NCBI GenBank assembly: GCA_002396325.1
Contig: DGXM01000156.1
Location: 1 to 8,010, forward strand
DNA: 8,010 bases
Origin: Treponema sp. UBA4232
GTDB taxonomy: Bacteria > Spirochaetota > Spirochaetia > Treponematales > Treponemataceae
Direction: 5' to 3'
Shown: positions 1 to 6,542 of the stretch, one piece after another
Position numbering within the stretch: position 1 is the stretch's first letter
Layout of the letters: each line of letters starts with the position of its first letter
Program-made: the position numbers and the translations under genes
Notes under the pieces: generated by a model
What the model was told of the DNA's origin: nothing
Database searches by the model: none
The model's input: the letters and a program-made list of their open reading frames with translations, nothing else

Positions 1-42
1 CTCTGCGTCGAGTGTTGGTGATTCTAAAAAAAAAACTGAACT

Positions 43-63
43 ATATTAAGACAAAGTTAATAT
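43..63. repeat. AT-rich inverted repeat upstream of the DUF624 gene
   Basis: ATATTAA (43-49) and TTAATAT (57-63) form a perfect 7-bp inverted repeat around a 7-nt loop, about 25 bp upstream of the predicted -35 box of the DUF624 gene. An 8-bp palindrome TGATATCA follows at 77-84. Either could be an operator. On the minus strand the repeat is followed after a few bases by a T10 run (A10 at 26-35), so it could also be a weak terminator for leftward transcription. The arms contain no G or C, which weakens that reading. No gene end can be assigned in 1-123, although two forward frames are open at the window edge. Confidence 0.35.
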
Positions 64-88
64 CATGCTGAGACCCTGATATCAAACA

Positions 89-117
89 TTGACGGAATGA
101 AGAAAAATATATATATT
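89..117 (+). promoter_or_regulatory. Sigma70-type promoter for the DUF624 gene
   Basis: TTGACG (89-94) and TATATT (112-117) are separated by 17 bp, close to the sigma-70 consensus on both boxes. Transcription would be expected to begin about 7 nt after the -10 box, at or next to the A of the ATG at 124. The predicted mRNA would therefore be leaderless or nearly so. There is no Shine-Dalgarno sequence in the 15 nt before the ATG, which agrees with that reading. The surroundings are A/T-rich, so a chance match is possible. Confidence 0.5.
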
Positions 118-123
118 TAAACA

Positions 124-951
124 ATGTTCGGTTTTTTTCTAAAAAAGAATTTTTATGATATATGGGATAATTTCCTGCACACGATGTTGATAAATCTTCC
201 GATGATGGCACTCAGTTTTTTGGGGTATTTTTTCTGTTCAAAGATGAGTGGGCTGCAGGGTGGAGCTGCACTGGGAAATGTGGGTTTCATGTTTTCCGTG
301 ACAGTCTGTTGTATGGTTTGGGCGATTTTGTACCTTGCAGATGGTGAAAATGCCGTGAGGGTTTCAAATTACGAGGCTACAAAATATAAACTCTTTCTTT
401 CCCAAATCGTTCACTGCATAAAACACGGTGTGCTGCTGGGGCTCTGCAATGCGGTTCTGATTCTTGCAGTTCTCGTGAGTATTCCTTATTATTTAAAAAT
501 ATGGCTCCCGATGGACGGAACTCAAGGTAGTCAGAGCGGGCTTTTAATGATGTCCTGCGTTTTCTGGGTTGTGGTGGTTTCATTTCTTGCGCTTCAGTGG
601 GTATTTCCAATCAGAAGCCTTATGCACAATAACTTCAAAAAGTGCCTGAAAAAATCTTTTCTTATTTTTTTTGACAATCCGCTTTTTTCACTCGGGGTTG
701 CGCTGGTAAATCTTTTTAATCTTGCGCTCTCCATTTTTACCATGGGAATTGTAAGCGGTCCTGCAACAATAGGCATAACCTTGACAAACGCGCTGAGACT
801 CAGGATGTATAAATACGACTGGCTTGAAGTGAACCCGGGGCTTACAAAAGCACAGAGAAAGCATGTGCCGTGGGAAGATTTGCTGGTTAGGGAAAAACAG
901 CTGCTCGGTCCCCGTTCATTCAGGACTATGCTCTTTCCGTGGAAGAAATAA
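124..951 (+). CDS. DUF624 / YesL-family integral membrane protein
   Basis: A 275-residue, strongly hydrophobic protein with five likely transmembrane segments at about residues 21-38, 52-71, 102-126, 139-162 and 186-214. The amphipathic N-terminus (FFLKKNFYDIWDNF, then a conserved-looking NLP at the start of helix 1) and the GPATIGIT segment near the end of helix 5 match the pattern I know for DUF624, whose type member is Bacillus subtilis YesL. YesL-like proteins are usually about 210 residues. The extra length here is largely a cytosolic C-terminal tail of about 50 residues ending in GPRSFRTMLFPWKK. The family is often found beside Lpl/Yes-type sugar importers and rhamnogalacturonan or glycan genes, but its biochemical role is unknown; accessory transporter or sensor roles are guesses. 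The ATG at 124 is chosen because the family's N-terminal motif begins directly there, even though no Shine-Dalgarno precedes it. The gene runs convergently towards the transporter operon and has its own promoter. Confidence 0.85.
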   Translation: MFGFFLKKNFYDIWDNFLHTMLINLPMMALSFLGYFFCSKMSGLQGGAALGNVGFMFSVTVCCMVWAILYLADGENAVRVSNYEATKYKLFLSQIVHCIKHGVLLGLCNAVLILAVLVSIPYYLKIWLPMDGTQGSQSGLLMMSCVFWVVVVSFLALQWVFPIRSLMHNNFKKCLKKSFLIFFDNPLFSLGVALVNLFNLALSIFTMGIVSGPATIGITLTNALRLRMYKYDWLEVNPGLTKAQRKHVPWEDLLVREKQLLGPRSFRTMLFPWKK

Positions 952-957
952 TCTTGT

Positions 958-981
958 CTTTAAAAGCCTCGGTTTTTAGAG
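958..981. terminator. Compact hairpin after the DUF624 stop, possible weak terminator
   Basis: Seven nucleotides after the stop codon, 958-967 pairs with 972-981 around a CTCG loop, giving a 10-bp stem with two G-T pairs. The stem is A/T-rich and its right arm contains T5, so it could work weakly in either direction. It is the nearest candidate terminator for the DUF624 gene. It lacks a GC-rich stem and a separate T-tract, so confidence is limited. Confidence 0.4.
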
Positions 982-987
982 TCCCGC

Positions 988-1022
988 AAAAAAAATGGCA
1001 CTCTGGAGATGCCAAAGTGCCA
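988..1022 (-). terminator. Rho-independent terminator of the minus-strand operon
   Basis: TGGCACT (996-1002) and AGTGCCA (1016-1022) form a perfect 7-bp stem. On the minus strand the hairpin is followed directly by T8 (A8 at 988-995), a classical intrinsic terminator. It lies about 135 nt beyond the esterase stop codon and points away from it, so it most likely ends the transporter-esterase transcript. On the plus strand no T run follows, so it should not stop DUF624 transcription. Confidence 0.8.
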
Positions 1023-1131
1023 ATGACAAACAAGACTGCATTTTATTCGTGCGGAGGGTTCAATCCCCCCCCCGCTGTTTGAAACTTTGCTGCCAATCTG
1101 CATCGAGGTATGGCGATTGCAAATACGCATT

Positions 1132-1159
1132 CTAAAAAGTCGTCACATGACGTTTTTAG
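1132..1159. terminator. Possible bidirectional terminator at the end of the esterase gene
   Basis: CTAAAAA (1132-1138) pairs with TTTTTAG (1153-1159), and CGTC (1141-1144) pairs with GACG (1149-1152) inside it, leaving a 2-nt bulge and a short loop. The hairpin overlaps the esterase stop codon (TAA at 1158-1156). Read either way, a short GC-containing stem is followed by T5. It could end DUF624 transcription on the plus strand and give partial termination on the minus strand before the stronger site at 988-1022. Confidence 0.45.
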
Positions 1160-2634
1160 GACTGTGCATATTTTTTCATATCGTCAGATGCTTCGAGTTT
1201 TCCGCTCCTGCATTCTGTCTCAAAGAACATACACTCAGGATTGTCACTTGAGAATGGTTTCCATTCAGGCAGCTTTTCAGATTCCGCCGCTTCCCGTTTT
1301 TTGAATTCATCTTTTACAGGAGTGTAACGGATTCCGCCTTTTGTCTTTCCGCAGTCATTCGGGTTTCCTGTCTTTATGAAATTGCACAGGTAGTCGCAGA
1401 TATGCCGGGCCATATCGTAATGCATTCCGTTGAACGGTCTCCAGCACTTTGCAAGTGTTTCGAAGAAGAACCATAAATCAACAGAATGGAAATCTCCCGG
1501 ATTATCCCAGCCTGGAATCGGCACATCGAATTTATAAACAAAGTTTTTGCTTTTAACACCCCGCTTTTCTTCCGCTTTTATAAGTTTCCAGAGACCAAGT
1601 TCCACCGTACTGATTTTTCCCTCATCGCTTCCCTGAACAGGTGCATCGAAGAATTCGTCTTTCGTGAAACCAATCAGAAGAGGAGGCACTTCAAGTCCGT
1701 CTTTTTCAATCCTTTCGATTATGTCGCCGCGCATGAAATTTCCATCGTAAATGGGTGCCCAGGTTTCTGCCGATTTGAAGAATCCGCCCCAATCGCTCCA
1801 TTTTTTCTGAAGTGTTTCCACTGGAAGATTTCGTGCTTCTTCCAGAGATTTTACACCGCAGAATTCAAAGAATTCCTGTCCGATTTTTTCAGCGTCTTCC
1901 ACAGTGTGAGTCGGGAAAACCTGTCTGAAGGGATTTACGAAAAGTCCGCTTTCAACAACAGCACGCTTGAAATATTTTCTGCTTTCCGGGTTTCCAATGT
2001 GGAAGATTACGCTTCCAGCCCCTGCCGACTGCCCACCGATTGTTATATTTTCCGGATCGCCGCCGAAGGATGCTATATTACGGCTCACCCACTTCAATGC
2101 CGCCTGCTGATCCTGAAGTCCGAAGTTCGCAGGGTTTTCAGGATACTCCTTGGTTATATCCTTATGACAGGTAAAGCCGAAAAGATTTACGCGGTAGTTG
2201 ATTGTGACAACAACGATTCCCCGCCGTGCAATCCTTTCTCCGTCAAATTCCATTTCCGAGGCATTTCCTACTTGCCATCCGCCGCCGAAAATCCAGAAAT
2301 AAACAGGAAGTTTTTCATCATTTTTTCTTGCGGGAGTCCACACATTCAGATAAAGGCAGTCATCACTCATCGGAAGTTCCGTGTCAACGCACCATTCTTT
2401 TCCGTAAAGATCATCGTCTGGAGGATTTTCCAATGCTCCCGGCTGCGGGCATACTGCTGAAAAAGTGTAGCACTCACGGACACCGTTCCATTTTTCCGCT
2501 TTCTGTGGAGGCGCGAATCTCAATTTACCGACCGGAGGTTTTGCGAATGGAATCCCTTTGAATGCTGTGATTCTCGGATCTGCGGCGGGAAGACCTCTTA
2601 CAATGCCTTCTTCTACTTTCACTTCTCTTAACAT
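1156..2634 (-). CDS. Type-B carboxylesterase (alpha/beta hydrolase, PnbA-like)
   Basis: A 492-residue protein spanning the full usual length of the carboxylesterase type-B family (about 490-550). Visible landmarks in order are the N-terminal VEEGIVRG and GIPFAKPPVG blocks; EDCLYLNVW-like DDCLYLNVWTP (91-101); the oxyanion-hole block FGGGW (116-120); VVTINYRVNLFGF; FGLQDQQAAL; the nucleophile elbow GQSAG with Ser203; the acidic residue Glu327 in GFTKDEFF; and His383 in GDFHSVDLWFFF. The catalytic triad is therefore complete. Position 116 is Phe where most bacterial members have His (HGGG); as I recall, fungal lipases such as Candida rugosa lipase also carry Phe here. There is no signal peptide, so it should act in the cytoplasm, hydrolysing carboxylic esters, possibly acyl groups on the sugar imported by the adjacent transporter (inference from context). 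The ATG at 2634 has a strong AGGAGG 5 nt upstream. It is last in the operon, 87 nt after lplC with a terminator-like hairpin between them. Confidence 0.92.
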   Translation of the reverse strand: MLREVKVEEGIVRGLPAADPRITAFKGIPFAKPPVGKLRFAPPQKAEKWNGVRECYTFSAVCPQPGALENPPDDDLYGKEWCVDTELPMSDDCLYLNVWTPARKNDEKLPVYFWIFGGGWQVGNASEMEFDGERIARRGIVVVTINYRVNLFGFTCHKDITKEYPENPANFGLQDQQAALKWVSRNIASFGGDPENITIGGQSAGAGSVIFHIGNPESRKYFKRAVVESGLFVNPFRQVFPTHTVEDAEKIGQEFFEFCGVKSLEEARNLPVETLQKKWSDWGGFFKSAETWAPIYDGNFMRGDIIERIEKDGLEVPPLLIGFTKDEFFDAPVQGSDEGKISTVELGLWKLIKAEEKRGVKSKNFVYKFDVPIPGWDNPGDFHSVDLWFFFETLAKCWRPFNGMHYDMARHICDYLCNFIKTGNPNDCGKTKGGIRYTPVKDEFKKREAAESEKLPEWKPFSSDNPECMFFETECRSGKLEASDDMKKYAQS

Positions 2635-2639
2635 TTTTT

Positions 2640-2645
2640 CCTCCT
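2640..2645 (-). promoter_or_regulatory. Ribosome binding site of the esterase gene
   Basis: AGGAGG on the minus strand, 5 nt before the ATG at 2634. It fixes the start. Only 2 nt separate it from the T7 tract of the upstream hairpin, so folding of that hairpin could influence access to this site. Confidence 0.85.
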
Positions 2646-2647
2646 AT

Positions 2648-2689
2648 AAAAAAAGGGCCGAGACAGCTGATTTCTGCCCAAGCCCTTTT
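2648..2689 (-). terminator. Terminator-like hairpin between lplC and the esterase gene
   Basis: On the minus strand AAAAGGGC (2689-2682) can pair with GCCCTTTT (2658-2651). A second GGGC (2679-2676), followed by AGA pairing with TCT, competes for the same GCCC. Both folds end in GCCC followed by T7 (2654-2648), as in an intrinsic terminator. It begins 32 nt after the lplC stop and its T-tract lies directly upstream of the esterase Shine-Dalgarno. No promoter fits between hairpin and start codon, so the esterase is probably expressed by read-through. Confidence 0.7.
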
Positions 2690-2721
2690 CTTGTTTGAAT
2701 GCAATGCATCCTGAAAACTTT

Positions 2722-3654
2722 TTACTCTTTCACACCACCAATGGTCATACCGACTACAAAGTATTTCTGTACGAACGGATAAACCACCAGAATCGGCAGT
2801 GTTGCAATCATTGTAATTGAAGCACGTATACTGATTGGTGTAACCATTGCAGTGGACGCTCCGGAACCGGCGGCAACAGCCATAGCACCCGCATCTGCTG
2901 CGGACGAAGACTGGTTTTGACTTGACTGCAGGAATTCCATAAGTTTGTACTGCAAAGAGTGCAGGTTGACTTTTCCAGATGCATACAGATAAGTATCAAA
3001 CCAGCTGTTCCATGCACCTACGGCAACGAAAAGAGAAACCATTGCGATTGAAGGAACAATCAGCGGCATAATGATGTTTGTGAAAATCTTGAACTCATTG
3101 GCACCGTCAATTCTTGCGGATTCAACAAAGCTGTCAGGAAGTCCGTTTATGTACGTTCTGATAAGGATAAAGTTGAATACATCAACAAGACCAGGAATGA
3201 TGTAAACCGCATATTTATTGAGCAAGCCGAGTTTTTTGATAAGCATGTATCCGGGAATAAGACCTGCGTTTACATACATAGAAATAACCAGGATTGCTGT
3301 GAGAACCTTTTTCAATACAAATTCCTTGCGGCTTAAAGAGTAGGCAAGCATACTTGTACAGAAAACATTCAACACAGTCTGCAGTACGGTTCTCGATACG
3401 GAAATCGAAAAGGCTCTGAAAAGTCTGTCGTCTACAAACAGTACCTTGTAGTTCTGCCATGTGAATTTTCTAGGAAGTAGCTTGACTCCGCCTTTTATGG
3501 AGTCAAGACCGTCGTTCAAAGACACAGCAATTGTGTTCCAAAACGGATACACTGTAACAATCACAAGAAATGTAAGTGTAAGAAATATCAGTGCGTCGAA
3601 AATCAAATCGCCGACGCTCTTCTTTTTTGATTTTCCAATTTTTATGTAAGCCAT
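2722..3654 (-). CDS. lplC: Carbohydrate ABC transporter permease, LplC/YtcP type
   Basis: A 310-residue inner-membrane permease of the binding-protein-dependent (MalG/LplC-like, CUT1) class. It has about six hydrophobic segments, starting at residues 18-40 after a basic N-terminus, then around 87-107, 115-137, 149-167, 194-215 and 280-300. The EAA loop that contacts the ATPase is clear at 178-197 (ESARIDGAN, then IIMPLIVPS). The block SLNDGLDSIKGGVKLLPRKFTWQNY after helix 1 and the terminal VGMTIGGVKE are typical of LplC/YtcP proteins. A Ser/Ala/Gly-rich loop (243-270) precedes the last helix. The ATG at 3654 overlaps the TAA of lplB by one base (TAATG), implying translational coupling, and GAGAGG lies 8 nt upstream. 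It should pair with LplB to form the channel for the lipoprotein's ligand, driven by an ATPase not encoded here. Substrate unknown. Confidence 0.93.
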   Translation of the reverse strand: MAYIKIGKSKKKSVGDLIFDALIFLTLTFLVIVTVYPFWNTIAVSLNDGLDSIKGGVKLLPRKFTWQNYKVLFVDDRLFRAFSISVSRTVLQTVLNVFCTSMLAYSLSRKEFVLKKVLTAILVISMYVNAGLIPGYMLIKKLGLLNKYAVYIIPGLVDVFNFILIRTYINGLPDSFVESARIDGANEFKIFTNIIMPLIVPSIAMVSLFVAVGAWNSWFDTYLYASGKVNLHSLQYKLMEFLQSSQNQSSSAADAGAMAVAAGSGASTAMVTPISIRASITMIATLPILVVYPFVQKYFVVGMTIGGVKE

Positions 3655-4649
3655 TACATCAACCTCTCTTCACCATTCTTTTTGGCGATTGTATTTGCAA
3701 TTACAAGAAGTGCAATATTAACAACGTTTTTGAAGATACCGGCAGCTGTTGCCAATGAGAAGTTGAACAGCTTGAATCCGTATTTAAGAACGTACAGGTC
3801 AATTGTATTTGCAACATCGATATTCATTCCGTTTCTCAAGAAGAACGGCATTTCGAAGTTGGAGTCAAGAATGTGACCAGCACTCATAATCATCATAATA
3901 ATGATTGTCGGTTTGATTCCTGGCAAAGTGATGTGCCAGATTTTTCCAAGACGACCGCATCCGTCAATTTCAGCGGCTTCATACAGACAGGGGTCGATTG
4001 CAGTCATTGCACCAAGATAAACGATGGTATTCCAACCTACTTCCTTCCAGACATAAGTCCAACCGATGATGTGCCAGAAGTATTTTGGTGTCGCCAGCCA
4101 TTGCACAGGCTCTTTAATCAATCCGAAATACATCAGGATATTATTCAGTGTTCCGTCTTCAACGTTAAGGATGTTCGCAACAAGACCTGTAACAATAACC
4201 CAGGAAAGGAAGTGGGGCAGGTAGGAAACAGTCTGAACGAATCTTTTAACGCCGATGTGGCGGACTTCATTCAAGAATACGGCGACTACGATTGCAGTGA
4301 TGTAACCAAGTACCGTACTGATAAGGCTCATGCCTATTGTGTTGCGCAACGAACGGAGGAACTCAACATTCCAAGTTGAACCGCCATTTACATAGTCCGT
4401 GGTTTTAAACAGTTCAATGAACCACTTCAATCCTACCCATTTCTGATGGAACATACTCTGGGCGGGTTTGTAGTCCTGAAAGGCCATTGTCCAGCCTACG
4501 AGAGGTACATATCTGAATAAGATTATGTAAAGAACAAATGGAATGGACATTAACATAAGGCCTTTCTGTGATCCTAAAAGCTTCCATTTGCTTTTCTTGT
4601 TTGCAAGCACTGTCGTTGCAGGTATAGTTTCGGATTTTTTACTCTTCAT
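3654..4649 (-). CDS. lplB: Carbohydrate ABC transporter permease, LplB type
   Basis: A 331-residue inner-membrane permease (MalF/LplB-like). A basic N-terminus (KKSKWKLLGSQKG) leads into helix 1 at about 31-55, followed by the family block WTMAFQDYKP and a loop containing WVGLKWF; further helices lie around 105-126, 142-163, 190-215, 247-263 and 305-322. The EAA loop is at 224-243 (EAAEIDGCGRLGKIWHITLP), with the conserved G at 230. The frame is open to an ATG at 4739, but the 30 extra residues would be encoded by the intergenic hairpin and T-tract; the ATG at 4649 has an AAAGGTG Shine-Dalgarno just upstream and gives the expected length. The stop overlaps the lplC start by one base. The gene follows the solute-binding lipoprotein and should form a heterodimeric channel with LplC. 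No ATP-binding subunit is nearby; Lpl/Yes-type importers commonly share an MsmX-like ATPase encoded elsewhere. Confidence 0.93.
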   Translation of the reverse strand: MKSKKSETIPATTVLANKKSKWKLLGSQKGLMLMSIPFVLYIILFRYVPLVGWTMAFQDYKPAQSMFHQKWVGLKWFIELFKTTDYVNGGSTWNVEFLRSLRNTIGMSLISTVLGYITAIVVAVFLNEVRHIGVKRFVQTVSYLPHFLSWVIVTGLVANILNVEDGTLNNILMYFGLIKEPVQWLATPKYFWHIIGWTYVWKEVGWNTIVYLGAMTAIDPCLYEAAEIDGCGRLGKIWHITLPGIKPTIIIMMIMSAGHILDSNFEMPFFLRNGMNIDVANTIDLYVLKYGFKLFNFSLATAAGIFKNVVNIALLVIANTIAKKNGEERLM

Positions 4650-4653
4650 AAAG

Positions 4654-4660
4654 CACCTTT
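4654..4660 (-). promoter_or_regulatory. Ribosome binding site that decides the lplB start
   Basis: AAAGGTG on the minus strand ends 4 nt before the ATG at 4649. No Shine-Dalgarno precedes the upstream in-frame ATG at 4739, so this site supports the shorter, 331-residue LplB. Confidence 0.75.
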
Positions 4661-4674
4661 TTAGAAAGAAAATC

Positions 4675-4720
4675 AAAAAAAAAAGGGGGCCCGAAGCAAA
4701 AAGTCTTTTCAAGACCCCCT
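4675..4720 (-). terminator. Terminator-like hairpin between the binding-protein gene and lplB
   Basis: On the minus strand AGGGGG (4720-4715) pairs with CCCCCT (4689-4684), and GAAAAGAC/GCTTC-type internal pairing (within 4710-4693) extends the structure. T10 (4684-4675) follows, so this has the full form of an intrinsic terminator. It starts 33 nt after the lipoprotein stop codon. Similar hairpins after binding-protein genes, as known for malE-malF, lower permease expression relative to the binding protein and protect the upstream mRNA. Partial read-through would then supply lplB and lplC. Confidence 0.8.
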
Positions 4721-4753
4721 CAAAAAAGCAGGCTGTCAAAGCCTTGACTTTAT

Positions 4754-6472
4754 TTATTGTTCGCCACCGAATACTTCTACACGGTGATCAAGCTGCTGCT
4801 GCATGAACTTGTTGTACACAGCTGTAAGCGGAGTAAGCAGTTTGCTGTATTCATCCCAAGTCTTGTCGAAATCCTCGGGTTTGCCCATGATCATCTGAGG
4901 CAGGTACTTTCTCTGAACATCCTCAAATCCTGTCATAGCTTTGGCAGCTTCTCCTTCGAGTCCACCATTTTCTGCAGACGGGTTGCATTGCCACATCGGA
5001 TACCATCCTGCGTTCTGCGGCGGGTTCGGGTCAACAAATTCTGCGTATGAACTTACACCGTAAGCATCCCAGAGGTCGATGTCAACCTGCTTCTGAGAAA
5101 GCTCATATTCCCACGGAAGGTCGTCCATAGAACGTGAATATCCGCTGGGCAACTTTCCGTCAAGTTTCGGAGCTTCTTCACGCCAGAGCATAGCAAACTG
5201 TTTTTCGAGGTAGTTCGGATCCTTCTGCTGATCGCGCATTGCCTGTGTTCTGTAAGCGGCACCCTTTGTTCCTGTCTTGGAACCGTCTGTATCGATGAGG
5301 TAATCATCGCCTTCGAATCCCCAGTAAAGAACTTTCTGGTTCTCTTCCTCAAGCATCTTGTCCATGAACTGAATGATTCTGATAGCCTTCTCTTCAGGAC
5401 ACTTTACAGTGATACCGTAACCTCTCTGGAGGTTTGGAAGTGAGCGGTCACGATAGTGTGGTTTGATTGACTCATCGAATGTTACAGCAAGAGGAGCGTA
5501 TGTTCTTTCATCTTTTCCTGCTGTCCACAGTGTCTGCTCAGGCTCGCCCATGAACTGCCATCCCTGGATGAACATACCAAGAACACGGCCCTGAGCAATC
5601 TTTGCATAGTACTGGTCACGGTTGTCTGTGAATGATGCGGGATCAATCAAACCGCGCTGATAGTATCCGTTTGCAAGCTTGAACCATCTCTTTGCGTTGT
5701 CATCTGTGAAGATATCATAGTAAACATACTTTCCACCTTCTTTTACAACGTGTCCGTTACCGTCGTTCGGGTTTCCACCCAGGAACTGCGGCGGGTTCCA
5801 CAAGTCGAATGCTTCCCAGTCAGCTGTGATGATGTTGAATGGGATTGTTGGGAGTCCGTCGATTGTCGGATACTTCTTGTAATACTTTTCAATAAGGTCG
5901 AAATACTGATCAATAGTCTTGATTTTTGGATATCCGAATTCCTTGAGAACAGCCTTCTGAATCCACCAACCGTTACCGTTGTAGTATGTATCAGAAGGAA
6001 CACCGTCGATTACACCATAGTTCGGAAGAGAGTAGATGTGCTCGGCAACAATGTTTCCGTTTGCGTCTTTCTCTGAATCCTGGTCAATCATTTTCTTCCA
6101 TGCTGTAGCATAGTGCTTCATCAGGTTGGGACCGTATTTTTCCACGAGGGGCTTAAGGTCGCGGAGCTTTCCGGCACCCTGGAATTTCTCTGAGTCGACT
6201 TCAACCATATCGGGAAGGTCGTCAGAAGCAATAAGAACACCGATTTTCTGATCCTTGTCTCCAACAAGAATATCCCATGAGAATGTCACACCGAACTTTT
6301 CTTCAATCCACTTGTAGCTCTTGTTGTCAGCCGGCGGCTGCTGTCTCTGCTGAATCGTAAAGATTGAGATGTTCATTTTGTCTGAAGATGATCCAGGCTT
6401 CTTGTTTCCGCCACATCCCGCTAGGCTTAATGCCATCAAGGCTGATGCGGCAACTACCATCATTTTTTTCAT
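4754..6472 (-). CDS. Extracellular solute-binding lipoprotein of a sugar ABC importer (LipO/LplA type)
   Basis: A 572-residue precursor with a lipoprotein signal peptide: MKK, a hydrophobic stretch, then lipobox LAGC with Cys20, followed by a GGNKKPGSSSD linker. After lipid attachment the protein would be membrane-anchored and exposed to the periplasm. The mature part shows family-1 (MalE-like) binding-protein features: NISIFTIQQ as the first strand, a KSYKWIEEKFGVTFSWDI block, DLPDMVEVD, LRDLKPLVEKYGPNLMKHY, and many Trp and Tyr residues suited to stacking on sugar rings. It is longer than Bacillus LplA/YtcQ proteins (about 500) but in the range of large LipO-type proteins. The ATG at 6472 has AGGAGG 6 nt upstream; a nearby out-of-frame ATG at 6476 is too close to that site. 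First gene of the operon, divergent from the AraC regulator. Ligand unknown; an oligosaccharide is likely from the family. The symbol lplA is avoided because it also names lipoate ligase. Confidence 0.95.
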   Translation of the reverse strand: MKKMMVVAASALMALSLAGCGGNKKPGSSSDKMNISIFTIQQRQQPPADNKSYKWIEEKFGVTFSWDILVGDKDQKIGVLIASDDLPDMVEVDSEKFQGAGKLRDLKPLVEKYGPNLMKHYATAWKKMIDQDSEKDANGNIVAEHIYSLPNYGVIDGVPSDTYYNGNGWWIQKAVLKEFGYPKIKTIDQYFDLIEKYYKKYPTIDGLPTIPFNIITADWEAFDLWNPPQFLGGNPNDGNGHVVKEGGKYVYYDIFTDDNAKRWFKLANGYYQRGLIDPASFTDNRDQYYAKIAQGRVLGMFIQGWQFMGEPEQTLWTAGKDERTYAPLAVTFDESIKPHYRDRSLPNLQRGYGITVKCPEEKAIRIIQFMDKMLEEENQKVLYWGFEGDDYLIDTDGSKTGTKGAAYRTQAMRDQQKDPNYLEKQFAMLWREEAPKLDGKLPSGYSRSMDDLPWEYELSQKQVDIDLWDAYGVSSYAEFVDPNPPQNAGWYPMWQCNPSAENGGLEGEAAKAMTGFEDVQRKYLPQMIMGKPEDFDKTWDEYSKLLTPLTAVYNKFMQQQLDHRVEVFGGEQ

Positions 6473-6510
6473 GCATGTCCTCCTAAGACTTTACATTTTA
6501 CCGTTTTTTT

Positions 6511-6533
6511 AAGTGGCAATAGTTCGCCCACTT
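6511..6533. repeat. Inverted repeat in the leader of the binding-protein gene
   Basis: AAGTGG (6511-6516) and CCACTT (6528-6533) form a perfect 6-bp stem around an 11-nt loop, about 26 nt upstream of the Shine-Dalgarno. On the minus strand it is followed by A7, so it is not a terminator for the operon. It may be a regulator binding site or a 5'-leader hairpin affecting mRNA stability. Confidence 0.4.
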
Positions 6534-6542
6534 TTATACTTT

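Noticed and set aside
1..71. Possible C-terminal tail of an upstream plus-strand gene
   Set aside because: Two forward frames are open from the edge (stops at 47-49 and 69-71), but the 15-22 residues visible match nothing recognisable, so no gene can be supported.
1486..2460. A 324-codon open frame on the plus strand, antisense to the esterase gene
   Set aside because: It lies entirely opposite a gene with a complete catalytic triad, its translation resembles no known family, and no Shine-Dalgarno or promoter accompanies it. Codon bias of the real gene explains it.
4650..4739. Extended lplB start at 4739 adding 30 residues
   Set aside because: The extra residues would be translated from the intergenic hairpin and its T10 tract, there is no ribosome binding site, and the ATG at 4649 has one and fits family length.
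6474..6476. Alternative ATG for the binding-protein gene
   Set aside because: It is out of frame with the signal peptide and only 2 nt from AGGAGG; the ATG at 6472 has normal spacing and gives the lipoprotein signal.
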